Positions 17,396-26,567 are shown, counted from the stretch's first letter. The stretch: DNA of 64,000 nt from Citricoccus muralis (GCF_029637705.1 NZ_CP121252.1:2914001-2978000); one strand, 5' to 3'. Notes: a model not told the origin generated them from the sequence alone. Numbers and translations are program-made.

Positions 17396-17578
17396 CGCAC
17401 CCCGACGTCGTCTCGTCGATCTGCACCTCAACACCGCCTGAACACGAGGGCAAAACTCGCTGGCAATCGTGCCCATCCGTCGTTCAGACTCTGGTCAGAC
17501 AACGTTGCGATCTGCTTACCCTGGGGGCCTCTTCCGAGGGTGCCGCACCGGCGCCCTCTCGCCCGAGAGGCATACTCC

Positions 17579-17890
17579 ATGTCACGCACGACCTCAGCAC
17601 TGAAGAAAACTCTGGCCGGCGCCGCCGCATCCGTCGCACTCGTTGCCGGAGGGGTGGCCGTGGCCGCGCCCGCCCAAGCAGGCCCCATCAAGTCGACCTT
17701 CGTCACGGTCACAGGTCCCGACACCTGCTACGCCGCAACGACCGCGAAGGTCGCCCAGCTCACATGGCAGAGGCAGGTCGTCGATGTGAAGTACTGGTGC
17801 AAGAAGGTCAAGATGCCGCTGTCGGGCGGCGGACATTACTACAAGTACTCGTCCTACATCACTTACCACGATGGCAAGGGGCACAGTTGA
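17579..17890 (+). CDS. Small secreted protein, two-Cys family
   Basis: A 103-residue exported protein. The N-terminus (RTTSALKKTLAGAAASVALV) is a Sec signal peptide with predicted cleavage after APAQA. The mature part has one pair of Cys 22 residues apart in TCYAATTAKVA and VKYWC, followed by a Tyr-rich end (YYKYSSYITYHDG). It resembles the protein encoded at 54056-54316 on the minus strand: both have C-x3-AT-x-A-[KR]-VA, a V-x-V-x2-[YW]-C element and a Tyr-rich C-terminus. This suggests a small disulfide-bonded secreted family of unknown function. The upstream region of about 180 bases has no clear operator. Confidence 0.8.
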   Translation: MSRTTSALKKTLAGAAASVALVAGGVAVAAPAQAGPIKSTFVTVTGPDTCYAATTAKVAQLTWQRQVVDVKYWCKKVKMPLSGGGHYYKYSSYITYHDGKGHS

Positions 17891-17935
17891 CCGCACGGCC
17901 CCGCCACCCAGGTTCAACGCCGCACCACTTCTTCA

Positions 17936-17965
17936 GATGACGTCGACCGGTCGGTCGGCGTCATC
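17936..17965. terminator. Hairpin between convergent secreted-protein and jetD genes
   Basis: GATGACG (17936-17942) pairs with CGTCATC (17959-17965), and inside it CGACCG pairs with CGGTCG around a 2-base loop. The strong stem lies 5 bases beyond the jetD stop and 45 bases beyond the secreted-protein stop. There is no T-run on either strand, so it is a termination-like or mRNA-stabilising hairpin rather than a canonical intrinsic terminator. Confidence 0.45.
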
Positions 17966-17970
17966 GCGTG

Positions 17971-19170
17971 TCAGGCCTCCCGCCCTTCACGAGGCCGGTC
18001 ACGAACCGAGCTGTGTTCCATTGCATGGTCATAACTGCGCATTAGTTGGGTGAGCGCGGCCTCCCACGGAATGCGCTCTTGCTCCAGGCGCACGTCGCCT
18101 TCGTCGCGAATTCGCGCCAACGTTGTTTCCTCCGGGAGGGTGAGCTTCGAAAATCTGCCTCGGTGGGGCTTCGGTTCACCGACCCACATGTCGCGGTGAT
18201 CCAGCAATGTTTTCTCATCCATCAAGACGGACGTGACATCGAACAAGTGAGATCGCAACTTCGACAGGATCGCGAAACCGTGCGAATCCAAGTCGCCCCA
18301 ATAGATCACACGCGCTTGTTTCACCCAGGTGATGTGCGAAACAAGGTCGACGGCGTATCCCGAACCATGGATCGCCACCGCACCCGGAAAATCCGGCAGC
18401 GACAGCAATGTCTCCAGGTTCTCCACTACGAAGACCACGCTCGGGCTCACCGTGAATCCCCTGACTTCCGAGGCCGGTGCCGTCACGTCTCCCAGACCAC
18501 CCGGTCTCAGGCTCGGATCGAGGATTCTGAACCGGATCCTCGTCTCGGCGTCAAGAACCGTGATCGCTTCAGAGAATCCGGCGGCATTCAGCAACGATTG
18601 CACTAGAACGCGGTGTTCCGTGAACCATTTCGAGTCGACTCCACGAATGGGAAGCTGCCGCGGCCTCATCAAGTTCTGTGGGTGGTCGCGCAGCCACATT
18701 GTTGCGCCCAACACCTGCGTGAACGCAGCGTCGCTTAGCGCCAAGATACGATTGCCCCGCTGACTTAGGAGAGGCCTCAGTACCGTTCCAATATCTAAGG
18801 CAATGCGGATTTTCTGAGCCCGATCACTCATCCGGCGCCAGCGATGTGCCGCCTCGCCGCCTACGAACTGAGCAACGTCATCCGGAGCACGAAAATGAAC
18901 GCGCACCGGCACTCGCTGTTGTCCCACCCGAGACCACGAGCGAGATTCCCATTCGACGTGGATACCGCTAACCTGATCCTTCTGCTCCAGCAAGCGCCAC
19001 CCGGTCGCCCATTCGACCGACACATTTTGATCGAGCAGCACCTGCCGCTCGGTTGGCGGTTTGAGCGCGATCGTCAGCACCGGCTCCATCTGCGGCTCCG
19101 CCACCCACTCCGGCATCGACCTGCCGAGTTTGGTTCGTGCGCGGTCACGCGCGGCCTCGACCGTGATCAC
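17971..19170 (-). CDS. jetD: Wadjet anti-plasmid system nuclease subunit JetD
   Basis: A 399-residue protein with the DUF3322 (N-terminal) and DUF2220 (C-terminal) arrangement of JetD/MksG. The family element RQLPIRGVDSKWFTEH is at residues 171-186. The Toprim-like nuclease centre is visible as Glu250 in VVFVVENLETL and the Asp293-x-Asp295 pair in YWGDLDSHGFAIL; all three acidic residues are present, so the nuclease should be active. JetD cuts plasmid DNA after extrusion by the JetABC motor. The start overlaps the jetC stop by 4 bases (ATGA). The last 20 residues are charged and rich in Arg. It is the last gene of the operon. Confidence 0.93.
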   Translation of the reverse strand: MITVEAARDRARTKLGRSMPEWVAEPQMEPVLTIALKPPTERQVLLDQNVSVEWATGWRLLEQKDQVSGIHVEWESRSWSRVGQQRVPVRVHFRAPDDVAQFVGGEAAHRWRRMSDRAQKIRIALDIGTVLRPLLSQRGNRILALSDAAFTQVLGATMWLRDHPQNLMRPRQLPIRGVDSKWFTEHRVLVQSLLNAAGFSEAITVLDAETRIRFRILDPSLRPGGLGDVTAPASEVRGFTVSPSVVFVVENLETLLSLPDFPGAVAIHGSGYAVDLVSHITWVKQARVIYWGDLDSHGFAILSKLRSHLFDVTSVLMDEKTLLDHRDMWVGEPKPHRGRFSKLTLPEETTLARIRDEGDVRLEQERIPWEAALTQLMRSYDHAMEHSSVRDRPREGREA

Positions 19171-22100
19171 TCCGCACGCTCCTGATTTTCGTCCGAAGAG
19201 TCATCGTCGCCGCGGTCCGCCCACATGATCGTGGACGACAAGGACTTTTGGCGGCTAGGGTTCTCAATCGACGTCGCCCCACCCACATAGGGTTCGATCG
19301 TTTGCAACAGCTTCTGCGGAGTGGCCAGCACCATGTGGAAACCGAACTCGACGAAGATGTCCAGCGCCATCCGGGTGTAGCGGGTGTCGGCCTTGTCGAA
19401 GGCCTCATCCAAAATGATGGTCCCGTAGCGGGAGATCGCCTCATCCGGGTCGGCCAGCTGGTACCTCAGTGCGGCGGCTAGGCAGAAGATCACCAGTTTC
19501 TGTTGCTGACCTCCCGACATGGCGGCGCCCGAATCATAAGTGGCGTGCGCGCGGCCGTTGTCGTCGATTTCCTCGGCCAGGAAGCTCACGTGCAGTCGGG
19601 TGTCCAGACACTGGTTCTTCCACACGCGGTCAACGTGTTCGGAGGAGGCGAACCGTCGCATCACCTCGGCCAGAATCCGGTACTTCTGCTCCGAGGTCTC
19701 CAGGTCCTCATCACCCCAGTTTCCGCTGGCGATGTCTCGCAGATTCGCCATGAATGCGTTGACCGTTTCGCTGCGCCGCGTCTTGACCTTGAGACGCAAG
19801 TATCGATCCTGGTCGAACTGCGAGCGCTGCAGTGAGGCATTGATCGGGGCGACACGGTCTTCCACTTCTCGAGGCGTGGCCAGGATTTCGTTCAGCAGCT
19901 CGCCGATGAGATCTCGGGAGCGCTGCTGCAAGAGTTCCTTGAACCGCTCTTCGTGCTCAGGAAGGCCATGCGCTTGGATCTCATCCAGGATGCGCAGATA
20001 TTCGCCGCGGTCCTCGACACCGGCAGTGAGTTCGGAGGCCACGGAGGCCCAGGTGGCCTTGAACTCGACGGCCAGTCGTGTCACCGATTGCGCCGCGTGG
20101 CTGGAGGCAGATTGGGCCCGGCCGTGCTCGGACTGCAAGGTCTCGGCGACCTGCTGGGCCAGGTCGGGCAACGATTCCCGGCGAACACTGCGCTGCAGGG
20201 CCCGAAAACGTTTCTCCAGCCGTTCTGCCACCTCCGGATCCACGTCAGCCACCTTGCCGGCACGAATAGCGTCGTTTCGTTGGGTAAGCTGGGCCTGCAA
20301 CGTGTCGAGCTGTTCGCGCGCGCTGCGCGACGCGTATTCCGCCTCGCGTTGGGCGTCTTCCGCGGCTTTCAGCGCGGCTGCCGCTTCCTTCTCGGCCACC
20401 AGGGCCCGTGCCAGGTCACCGTCGGAGTCACTGAGCTCCAGCAACTGCTGGCGCAGTTGCTCCACGGTTTCCGCGGCGGCATCTCGGTCCAGGTCCGACC
20501 ACGATTGCTGACGCACGCTCGAGAGCAGCCCCTGCCGCCAGTTCTCCTGGTTCACTTTCCGCTGGGCATCGTCGACGATGGCCTCGGCCTCGTCCAGTTC
20601 GGCTTGCGCCTCCTTCAGCTCCACGATGAGTGCTTCCAGTTTGGCCTCGGAATCGCCGAGAACCCATTGACTGCGGTCGTCGATACGACGACGGTCATCT
20701 TTTTCGTACCGGGTGCGCGACGTTTTCAACTGGCCCTGGACGGTGACGGCACGGTCGTGATGGTCCAGCTCATCCGGGGTCATCACGCAGGCGACATCGA
20801 AGCGTTCGGCCAGGGCCCACCGCACCCAGTCGCCGAACCCGGATTCCACCACCGTCACCTTGTTCACCAGGGAGGTCGCGCTGCGCGCCGGTCGGGGTGA
20901 AGCCGGCTTGGTAGCAATCTGCTCGTAGACCAGCCGCCCCCGGATCCGGTTGGCGTCCACCCAGGTCCGCACCGTCGCCAGGTGTTCCTGACGCACGAGC
21001 ATGGTCAGGGCGAAACTGCGCAGAACCCGTTCAATCGCCCCGGTCCACTGCGCCTCCGTTTCTTTCACGGAGATGATCTCGGCGGCGAAGGGCAATGCGC
21101 TCTCGCTGATCCCGGTGGCCTGCACCAACTGCTCGCGAATCTGCAGCAGGTACTCCGGCACGGAGGTTCCGGACCGCCGCAGCCCCGCAATTTCAGACTC
21201 GATGCCCCGCACCCGGGTCCGCGCCGATGAAAGTCGCTCCTGGTCCTGGTGGCTCGGGCCCTGTTGGAGCCCTGCGGTGTCATCCGACGGTGCGACCTGT
21301 GCCTGAAGTTCGGCAAATTCCGCCGCAGTGGTCGGCGCCTGCTCGATGCCCGCTTGTTGCAGCTGTCCGCGCAGAGTCTCCCAGCGATACTCCACGTCGC
21401 GGTGCAGACGTTCGGCATGATCCACCCGCTGTTGCAGATGTTCCACTTCGGAGCCGCCCGCATCCTGTGTCATGCGGTGAGCGCGAGCGTGTTCATCCTT
21501 AGCCGCGTCCACCGCGCGGCGAGTGCGTTGGTCCTCGGCGTCGAGCTCCACCAGTTCGCGCGCACGAGCTGCGGTATCCGCCGTCAGTAAATCGCGCTCC
21601 CAACGCTTCTGGAACGGCCGCAGACTGGCGCTGAGCAGTGAGGTGCGCTGAACATCCTGCTCGGCCTCATCGTATTTTTCTACCGCAATTTTCAGCTGCA
21701 GCAACTGGTCCCGCTGGAGGCGCAGTTGCACCACGTGGTCATGGGCATCTTTGAGGTCAACGAACTGCTGGACCGCGGTATCGGCGAGCTCGAATGTGCG
21801 CGGGGATTCAAGCATGTAGTCGCGAAACAGTCGGTCCAGGGAATCCAGGCTTTTCGCGGACTGGGTCTTGTGCAGCAGCTGGAGTGCGGCATCGCTGCCC
21901 ATACCGAAAATGGAGCGCATGCGCGCATAAAACCGGGCGTGGCTCCCGTTGGACGTGACGATCGCATCGGGATGATCCGCTTTGATTTTGCGCGTTTCCA
22001 GTCCGCTGCGCGCATAGTTCTGCAGGTCGTTCAGGTCCAGGGCGCTTCGTTCCAGCATGCACACATCGGAGAGGTCCGACGTCGACGTCGAGGAGCCTTT

Positions 22101-22568
22101 CAGGAAGAACAGCCGCACCAGTGACAGCGGCTTGTCCGTGCCGTTTTCGTAGCGCAGCAGGATGCCCGACCAGGTTGCACCTGGGCGCAGATATTTGCTC
22201 ACTACCCGGTCGTGTTCGGCGTCCGCGGTGCGCGTCCAGGCGCCGCGTACATAACTGACGAGGCTGCGCTGGTCCGTGCGGCTTCCGGCCGTCTGGGCTG
22301 CCACGTTGAAGCGCAACCATTTGTCCGGGGTGAGCACGGCCGCGATCCCGTCCAGCAGCGATGACTTCCCGGATCCCGACGGCCCGGTGATCAGGTGCCC
22401 CTGGTAGGCCACCGGGATCCGGTAGATCTGCTCATCGAAGGTGCCCCAGTTGGCCAGCTGTATTTCGGCAAGTCGCCACTGACTTCCGACGTCGGGTCGT
22501 TGCGCACCTCGTGCCCGGGATTGCTCCGCGATCATCACCGGATCCAGTGGAAAGAGTGCTTGGGTCAT
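19167..22568 (-). CDS. jetC: Wadjet SMC-like ATPase JetC
   Basis: A 1133-residue MukB/MksB-type SMC protein, the DNA-loop-extruding ATPase of the Wadjet complex. Walker A is TGPSGSGKSSLLDG (about residues 61-74). Two long coiled-coil arms follow, with a hinge-like globular part around residues 440-610 (ALPFAAEIISVKE, VTVVESGFGDWVRW). The ABC signature is AMSGGQQQKLVIF (about 1016-1028), and Walker B is YGTIILDEAFDKAD with the catalytic Glu. The final LATPQKLLQTIEPYV is the H/D-loop region typical of this family. All ATPase motifs are intact. Start and stop overlap the neighbours by 4 bases each, so expression is translationally coupled. Confidence 0.95.
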   Translation of the reverse strand: MTQALFPLDPVMIAEQSRARGAQRPDVGSQWRLAEIQLANWGTFDEQIYRIPVAYQGHLITGPSGSGKSSLLDGIAAVLTPDKWLRFNVAAQTAGSRTDQRSLVSYVRGAWTRTADAEHDRVVSKYLRPGATWSGILLRYENGTDKPLSLVRLFFLKGSSTSTSDLSDVCMLERSALDLNDLQNYARSGLETRKIKADHPDAIVTSNGSHARFYARMRSIFGMGSDAALQLLHKTQSAKSLDSLDRLFRDYMLESPRTFELADTAVQQFVDLKDAHDHVVQLRLQRDQLLQLKIAVEKYDEAEQDVQRTSLLSASLRPFQKRWERDLLTADTAARARELVELDAEDQRTRRAVDAAKDEHARAHRMTQDAGGSEVEHLQQRVDHAERLHRDVEYRWETLRGQLQQAGIEQAPTTAAEFAELQAQVAPSDDTAGLQQGPSHQDQERLSSARTRVRGIESEIAGLRRSGTSVPEYLLQIREQLVQATGISESALPFAAEIISVKETEAQWTGAIERVLRSFALTMLVRQEHLATVRTWVDANRIRGRLVYEQIATKPASPRPARSATSLVNKVTVVESGFGDWVRWALAERFDVACVMTPDELDHHDRAVTVQGQLKTSRTRYEKDDRRRIDDRSQWVLGDSEAKLEALIVELKEAQAELDEAEAIVDDAQRKVNQENWRQGLLSSVRQQSWSDLDRDAAAETVEQLRQQLLELSDSDGDLARALVAEKEAAAALKAAEDAQREAEYASRSAREQLDTLQAQLTQRNDAIRAGKVADVDPEVAERLEKRFRALQRSVRRESLPDLAQQVAETLQSEHGRAQSASSHAAQSVTRLAVEFKATWASVASELTAGVEDRGEYLRILDEIQAHGLPEHEERFKELLQQRSRDLIGELLNEILATPREVEDRVAPINASLQRSQFDQDRYLRLKVKTRRSETVNAFMANLRDIASGNWGDEDLETSEQKYRILAEVMRRFASSEHVDRVWKNQCLDTRLHVSFLAEEIDDNGRAHATYDSGAAMSGGQQQKLVIFCLAAALRYQLADPDEAISRYGTIILDEAFDKADTRYTRMALDIFVEFGFHMVLATPQKLLQTIEPYVGGATSIENPSRQKSLSSTIMWADRGDDDSSDENQERAE

Positions 22569-23257
22569 GCGTCATCTACCCTGTTCTGCGGATCTTCGTC
22601 GTTGGTGACGTGATCGACGTCTGAGCCTAAGCGTTCGTAGACCTCAATCAACTCCTTGACCCGGTCTTCGTCGATCAAAAATCGCACCATGCGAGAAATC
22701 TCGTACCGGCCTTCGCCCGATTTGTGTATCACGCGTAATTTGTTGGTCATCCTGTTCCATGAGCCATTCAAATTGCGCTCAAAGGACAGCTCATCACCGG
22801 TACGGTAGATACTCAATCGCTCGTACACGTCCTCTTGCCCCACGATCACCCGTTGTTCCCCCGGAGCCGCGAGCAGCATCTGGCGCAGAACCAACAGCAT
22901 GGCCGTGTCGAGGAAGGTCAGCCGTTCGCTGCGCACCGCGACCGGAACCTCAATCTCATGCGTGACCACCTTGCGGGTAAACGCGAATTCATCGACCGGG
23001 TCCAGCACCAGATCCAGGAACAGCTCGTGCAGACGCGACCGGACCAAGTCCTCATCCGCGATCAGCGCAGCCCAGAGCTGCGGACTCTGCGTGCCAGAAA
23101 CGTACGGGCCTTTCAAGAGCTCGAGCAGGACACGCCGCGTGCCCAAACCCAAGGAACCGGTATCGCCGTGCCAGAGATGCACCCCCTGGTTCACGCCCAA
23201 AGTGCCGTCTGCATCGACTCGATCATGCGAGTCGGCGGCGTGCGAAGTATCCGTCAT
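22565..23257 (-). CDS. jetB: Wadjet kite-like subunit JetB
   Basis: A 230-residue DUF4194 protein, the KITE/MukE-like partner that binds the JetA-JetC ring. Winged-helix features are visible: LLELLKGPYVSGTQSPQLW, ALIADEDLVRSRLHELFLDL, and the C-terminal YEISRMVRFLIDEDRVKELI with basic residues in RMTNKLRVIHKSGEGRYE. Length and position between jetA and jetC are normal. The ATG overlaps the jetA stop by 4 bases. It is not an enzyme; it regulates closing of the SMC ring and contacts DNA. Confidence 0.92.
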   Translation of the reverse strand: MTDTSHAADSHDRVDADGTLGVNQGVHLWHGDTGSLGLGTRRVLLELLKGPYVSGTQSPQLWAALIADEDLVRSRLHELFLDLVLDPVDEFAFTRKVVTHEIEVPVAVRSERLTFLDTAMLLVLRQMLLAAPGEQRVIVGQEDVYERLSIYRTGDELSFERNLNGSWNRMTNKLRVIHKSGEGRYEISRMVRFLIDEDRVKELIEVYERLGSDVDHVTNDEDPQNRVDDA

Positions 23258-24720
23258 AGGGTGATGTTCTCCGTGAATCGGTGGCTACGAACCACTGCCG
23301 TGCGAATCATGTCATCCACACCGGTCCAGGTGACGCGCTCGTGGTCCTCGTCCATGGTCCCATGCGTTTTCGCCAAGGACATCAACCCCACCACGCTGGC
23401 CAGACCCTGCGTGGCCGGGTAGACGTCCAGCACGTCGCCCACCGTCAGGGAATCGACTCCCGGGCTCTTCAGTAACTCGTTGACGTTATCGACCAGTTCG
23501 GCGAAGTCGATCTCGGACTCGCGTGCGATCGCCACCAGCTGGTCGAAGTCGACGGCGGTCTCCTCCGATTCGGCGAGCTCTTGTCCGGCGTCGAATTCTT
23601 GCGGGTCATGCAGCAGAATCTCCCCCACGGAATGCAGCCGCACGCTGGAGAGTTCCAATCCTATGCCGACGTCGGCATAGGGTTTGAGCACCTGGGACAC
23701 CGGGGCCGCCTGGGCCAGCGCATCCTTGAGCAGCCCGTTCAGCGCCCGGTCCCGCTGAAACTCGTGCGAATGAACATACCGGCGCAGGCCGCGCGCGAAC
23801 TCGGTGAGGATGTCTTGAACTTCTCGAGATCCGTCCTTCATCTGCCGCATCAGTGAACGCAGCGCGCGTCGGCTCTGCGTACTCAGGCTCGACGAGAAAT
23901 CACGGTCCAGGATCGCGGCGATGTCCTCGTCGAATGCGGCTGATTGTTCCGGATCTCGCACCATGGCTGAGAACGCTGAGAAGGTCCGGCCTTCATCCGA
24001 GGACTCGATCAGGTCAACGCCGCGGAAGACATCGTCCAGTACTTGAGACTGGCTGTCTTTGGCTTCCAGAATCGACAGTCGCAGTTCGTGGTTGAGCTCC
24101 TCGAACCGGGATCGCACGCGGGCGAAATCCGCGGGCAGTCCCTGTGCCTGGCTCAAGATATCGTCCACCCGCTCATGGGAACGACGGCGATCCAGCAGCA
24201 GGGACCGGGGATCGCCCCGTCGCACCCGGGCGATCTCGGCGTCGATCCGATCTCGTTCGGCACGCAGGGATTCCAGGCGCCGCGCGCTGTGCGGGTCGGT
24301 GTCGATGGCCAGCTGATGCACCGACTGGGCCAGGCTGACCAGACGGGATTCCGTGGCCGTGCGGGGCGGTGTCCTCAGCTGCTCGAGCATCCGCAGCGCA
24401 TCAAAGCCCGCGGCCGAGAGTTCATAGGTTTCCCCGCGCGAGCCCGAGGCGGGACGACGCACGATAACCTCCGCCCGTCGCCAGTCATCACAATAAGCCC
24501 TGGCGGTCCGGTCCGAGAGGTCGAAATGGTCACGCAATTCTTCTAGTTCGGCGTCGATACTTTCATGCAGGTCTTCGGTGTTCACACGCGTCCCGGGCGT
24601 ACCAAGGTGAGTCTGCAACACGGCGGCCATCACGGGCAACAGGTCGGCCCGTAGCATTTTGAGTGCAGTGTTGGATTCGGTCAGGCGTCGATAGGCCAGA
24701 GCCAGACTCAGCGCAGACAT
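23254..24720 (-). CDS. jetA: Wadjet kleisin-like subunit JetA
   Basis: A 488-residue DUF3375 protein, the MukF-like kleisin that bridges the two JetC heads. It is mainly alpha-helical; an N-terminal winged-helix part (LELRDHFDLSDRTARAYCDDW in pieces, ETYELSAAGFDALRML) is followed by long helices (SLVSLAQSVHQLAIDTDPHS, ALRSLMRQMKDGSREVQDIL). The frame is open to 24765, but ATG 24720 is preferred: it stands one base after the stop of the upstream membrane-protein gene and has GAGGAAG in front of it. That spacing makes the jet genes part of the same transcript as that gene. Confidence 0.92.
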   Translation of the reverse strand: MSALSLALAYRRLTESNTALKMLRADLLPVMAAVLQTHLGTPGTRVNTEDLHESIDAELEELRDHFDLSDRTARAYCDDWRRAEVIVRRPASGSRGETYELSAAGFDALRMLEQLRTPPRTATESRLVSLAQSVHQLAIDTDPHSARRLESLRAERDRIDAEIARVRRGDPRSLLLDRRRSHERVDDILSQAQGLPADFARVRSRFEELNHELRLSILEAKDSQSQVLDDVFRGVDLIESSDEGRTFSAFSAMVRDPEQSAAFDEDIAAILDRDFSSSLSTQSRRALRSLMRQMKDGSREVQDILTEFARGLRRYVHSHEFQRDRALNGLLKDALAQAAPVSQVLKPYADVGIGLELSSVRLHSVGEILLHDPQEFDAGQELAESEETAVDFDQLVAIARESEIDFAELVDNVNELLKSPGVDSLTVGDVLDVYPATQGLASVVGLMSLAKTHGTMDEDHERVTWTGVDDMIRTAVVRSHRFTENITL

Positions 24721-24721
24721 C

Positions 24722-25873
24722 TCACAGCACTTCCTCGAGCTGATCCAGATCCTGCACCAGCGCATCCACGGTGCGGATCAGCACCACCAGCCAGGCGAAG
24801 ATGATCCCGGCGAAGGCCAGCTCCAGCGCGGTCAGGTTGTAGTACCCCAGGGGCTCCCACAGCACGACCGCCACCACGCCTAGCCCCAGCATCAGGTAGC
24901 TCATCGCGTACAGCGCCGCCGGCACCCCGGGCAACCAGATCGGGATGGTGAGTAGCATCAGGATGAACACCACGGCCAGCACTTGAACAAAAGCGGTATG
25001 GATGGGGTCGTTCACGTTGATCTGCACCCAGGACAGTCCGATCATGCACACACCGATGATCATCATCCCGCCCTTGAGCACGCGCACATGCGCCCGGCGG
25101 CCCCCGGTGGCACGCCGATGCTCCGCCCAGGCGTAGAGGTCCTGGGTGATGAAATTCGCCAGGGTGATCAGCATCATCCCGGAGACGGTGATGGTGGTGT
25201 TGAACGTCCAGAAGGAGAGCACTCCGGCCTGCCCGGTGCCCAGCTCCGAGAAAAACGCGTGCCACCAGTAGGGGTTCTCGGCCAGCAGCATCGAGGCGAG
25301 CATGCCCGCGCCCATGAACAGGGCAATCAGAATAGACAGTGACGACGTCGACGCCCGGGCCGCAGAGTTGAAACCAAAGTACGAGGCCGCCGCAGAAACC
25401 ACCGCCAGCATCACCGTCGCCGCAATCGCATCGACTTCGAGACCCTGGAACGCCTGCTGGAACAGTCGAAAAGTACTCAGGGCGGCCAGCGTTGCAATAG
25501 CAGCGTGGATGATAACCAGCCCGATGAGGTCGACCATCCACCACACCCAGAGCCGACGGCGCATCCACCCCAGGGTGCCCAACTGCGGTCCGGTGACGAT
25601 CAGCAACCCGATGAGCGACGAGATGCCTGCTCCGATCGCAGCCGACCAGCCGGCCACGGTGCCCACCGAGAACGTCGCAGACAGCGGAGTGAGCTGACCT
25701 CTGAACAGCAGGGTTCCGAGCCCGGCCGCCAGTACGGCCGCGGCGATGGCCACCCAGATCGCCCACGATTCCAGCCGCGAGGAGGATTCGTGGGTGGAGT
25801 GCGCCGTGGGCACGGCCCGGTCCGGGCCGCGGTAGCCGGCAATATGCTCGGTCTCGGCAGGCGTTGTCTCCAC
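24722..25873 (-). CDS. Polytopic membrane protein preceding the Wadjet genes
   Basis: A 383-residue protein with about ten hydrophobic segments, for example WAIWVAIAAAVLAAGLGTLL, VDLIGLVIIHAAIATLAAL, LSILIALFMGAGMLASMLLA, MMIIGVCMIGLSWVQI and LAFAGIIFAWLVVLI. A short acidic C-terminus (DALVQDLDQLEEVL) follows the last helix. I recognise no transporter or enzyme motif; a loose resemblance to DUF998-type proteins is possible. GTG 25873 stands seven bases after a TAGGAT box (leaderless), which is why I choose it over ATG 25882 or GTG 25906. Its stop is one base from the jetA start, so this promoter should drive the whole jet operon. Whether it takes part in defence is unknown. Confidence 0.75.
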   Translation of the reverse strand: METTPAETEHIAGYRGPDRAVPTAHSTHESSSRLESWAIWVAIAAAVLAAGLGTLLFRGQLTPLSATFSVGTVAGWSAAIGAGISSLIGLLIVTGPQLGTLGWMRRRLWVWWMVDLIGLVIIHAAIATLAALSTFRLFQQAFQGLEVDAIAATVMLAVVSAAASYFGFNSAARASTSSLSILIALFMGAGMLASMLLAENPYWWHAFFSELGTGQAGVLSFWTFNTTITVSGMMLITLANFITQDLYAWAEHRRATGGRRAHVRVLKGGMMIIGVCMIGLSWVQINVNDPIHTAFVQVLAVVFILMLLTIPIWLPGVPAALYAMSYLMLGLGVVAVVLWEPLGYYNLTALELAFAGIIFAWLVVLIRTVDALVQDLDQLEEVL

Positions 25874-25944
25874 GCCCCCCATCCTAGAACCTGAAATCCG
25901 CCCCACCTCAACCCCTCACTGGTCCGTCACCTGGGCTCGACTTA

Positions 25945-25961
25945 ATACCCCCTAGGGGTAT
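25945..25961. promoter_or_regulatory. CsoR operator in the csoR promoter
   Basis: ATACCCCCTAGGGGTAT fits the consensus of CsoR sites in copper operons. It directly abuts a TACGAT -10-like box (25961-25966), which is followed six bases later by the GTG start of csoR. CsoR bound here would block its own operon until Cu(I) releases it. Confidence 0.8.
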
Positions 25962-25972
25962 ACGATGGCAGC

Positions 25973-26290
25973 GTGAGCACCACCGAACCCGCCCCACCGC
26001 ACGGCTACACTCCCGCCAAGGACGCCTACCTGAAGCGCCTGCGCCGCATCGAGGGTCAAGTCCGCGGCATCTCCCGCATGGTCGAGGAGGACCAGTACTG
26101 CATCGACGTCCTCACCCAGGTCTCCGCGGCCACGAAAGCGCTGCACGCCGTGAGCCTCGGCCTGCTCGAAGACCACCTGGGTCATTGCGTCACCGAAGCC
26201 GCACAGCAGTCCGCCGCCAGCGGTGACGACACCCTTATCGCCGAAAAAATCGCCGAGGCCACCGCCGCCATCGGCCGCCTCGTCCGCTAA
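25973..26290 (+). CDS. csoR: Copper-sensing transcriptional repressor CsoR
   Basis: A 105-residue all-helical metal-sensing repressor. The Cu(I) ligands of the family are present with the right spacing: Cys43 (DQYCIDV), His68 (LEDHLG) and Cys72 (GHCVTEA). The first helix region KRLRRIEGQVRGISRM is the conserved DNA-contacting segment. It should repress csoR-copZ-copA and possibly the CDF exporter gene at 16.5 kb through near-identical operators. GTG 25973 lies six bases after a TACGAT box, so the message is probably leaderless. Confidence 0.94.
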   Translation: MSTTEPAPPHGYTPAKDAYLKRLRRIEGQVRGISRMVEEDQYCIDVLTQVSAATKALHAVSLGLLEDHLGHCVTEAAQQSAASGDDTLIAEKIAEATAAIGRLVR

Positions 26291-26316
26291 TTCACCACCG
26301 ACCGAAGGAACCACCC

Positions 26317-26532
26317 ATGAGCACCAACACCACCATCTCCATGACCGGCCTGACCTGCGGTCACTGCCAGCAGGCCGTCACCCGTGAGCTCTCCGCCCTG
26401 AACGGCGTCACCGACGTCGCGGTAGACCTGGTCCCTCATGGGGTCTCCACCGCCACCGTCACCTCGGCATCCCCGCTGAGCCAGGAACAGCTGCGGGACG
26501 CCGTCGCCGAAGCCGGCTATACCCTCGCCTGA
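26317..26532 (+). CDS. copZ: Copper chaperone CopZ (HMA domain)
   Basis: A 71-residue single heavy-metal-associated domain, ferredoxin-like fold. The Cu(I)-binding motif is [13 protein letters not shown] (CxxC, Cys14 and Cys17). It carries Cu(I) in the cytosol to CopA or CsoR. It starts 26 bases after csoR, with GAAGGA as ribosome site, and is followed 35 bases later by copA. Confidence 0.93.
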   Translation: MSTNTTISMTGLTCGHCQQAVTRELSALNGVTDVAVDLVPHGVSTATVTSASPLSQEQLRDAVAEAGYTLA

Positions 26533-26567
26533 ATTCCCCTACCTTCTGGAAGGTCGGACTTGTCCCG

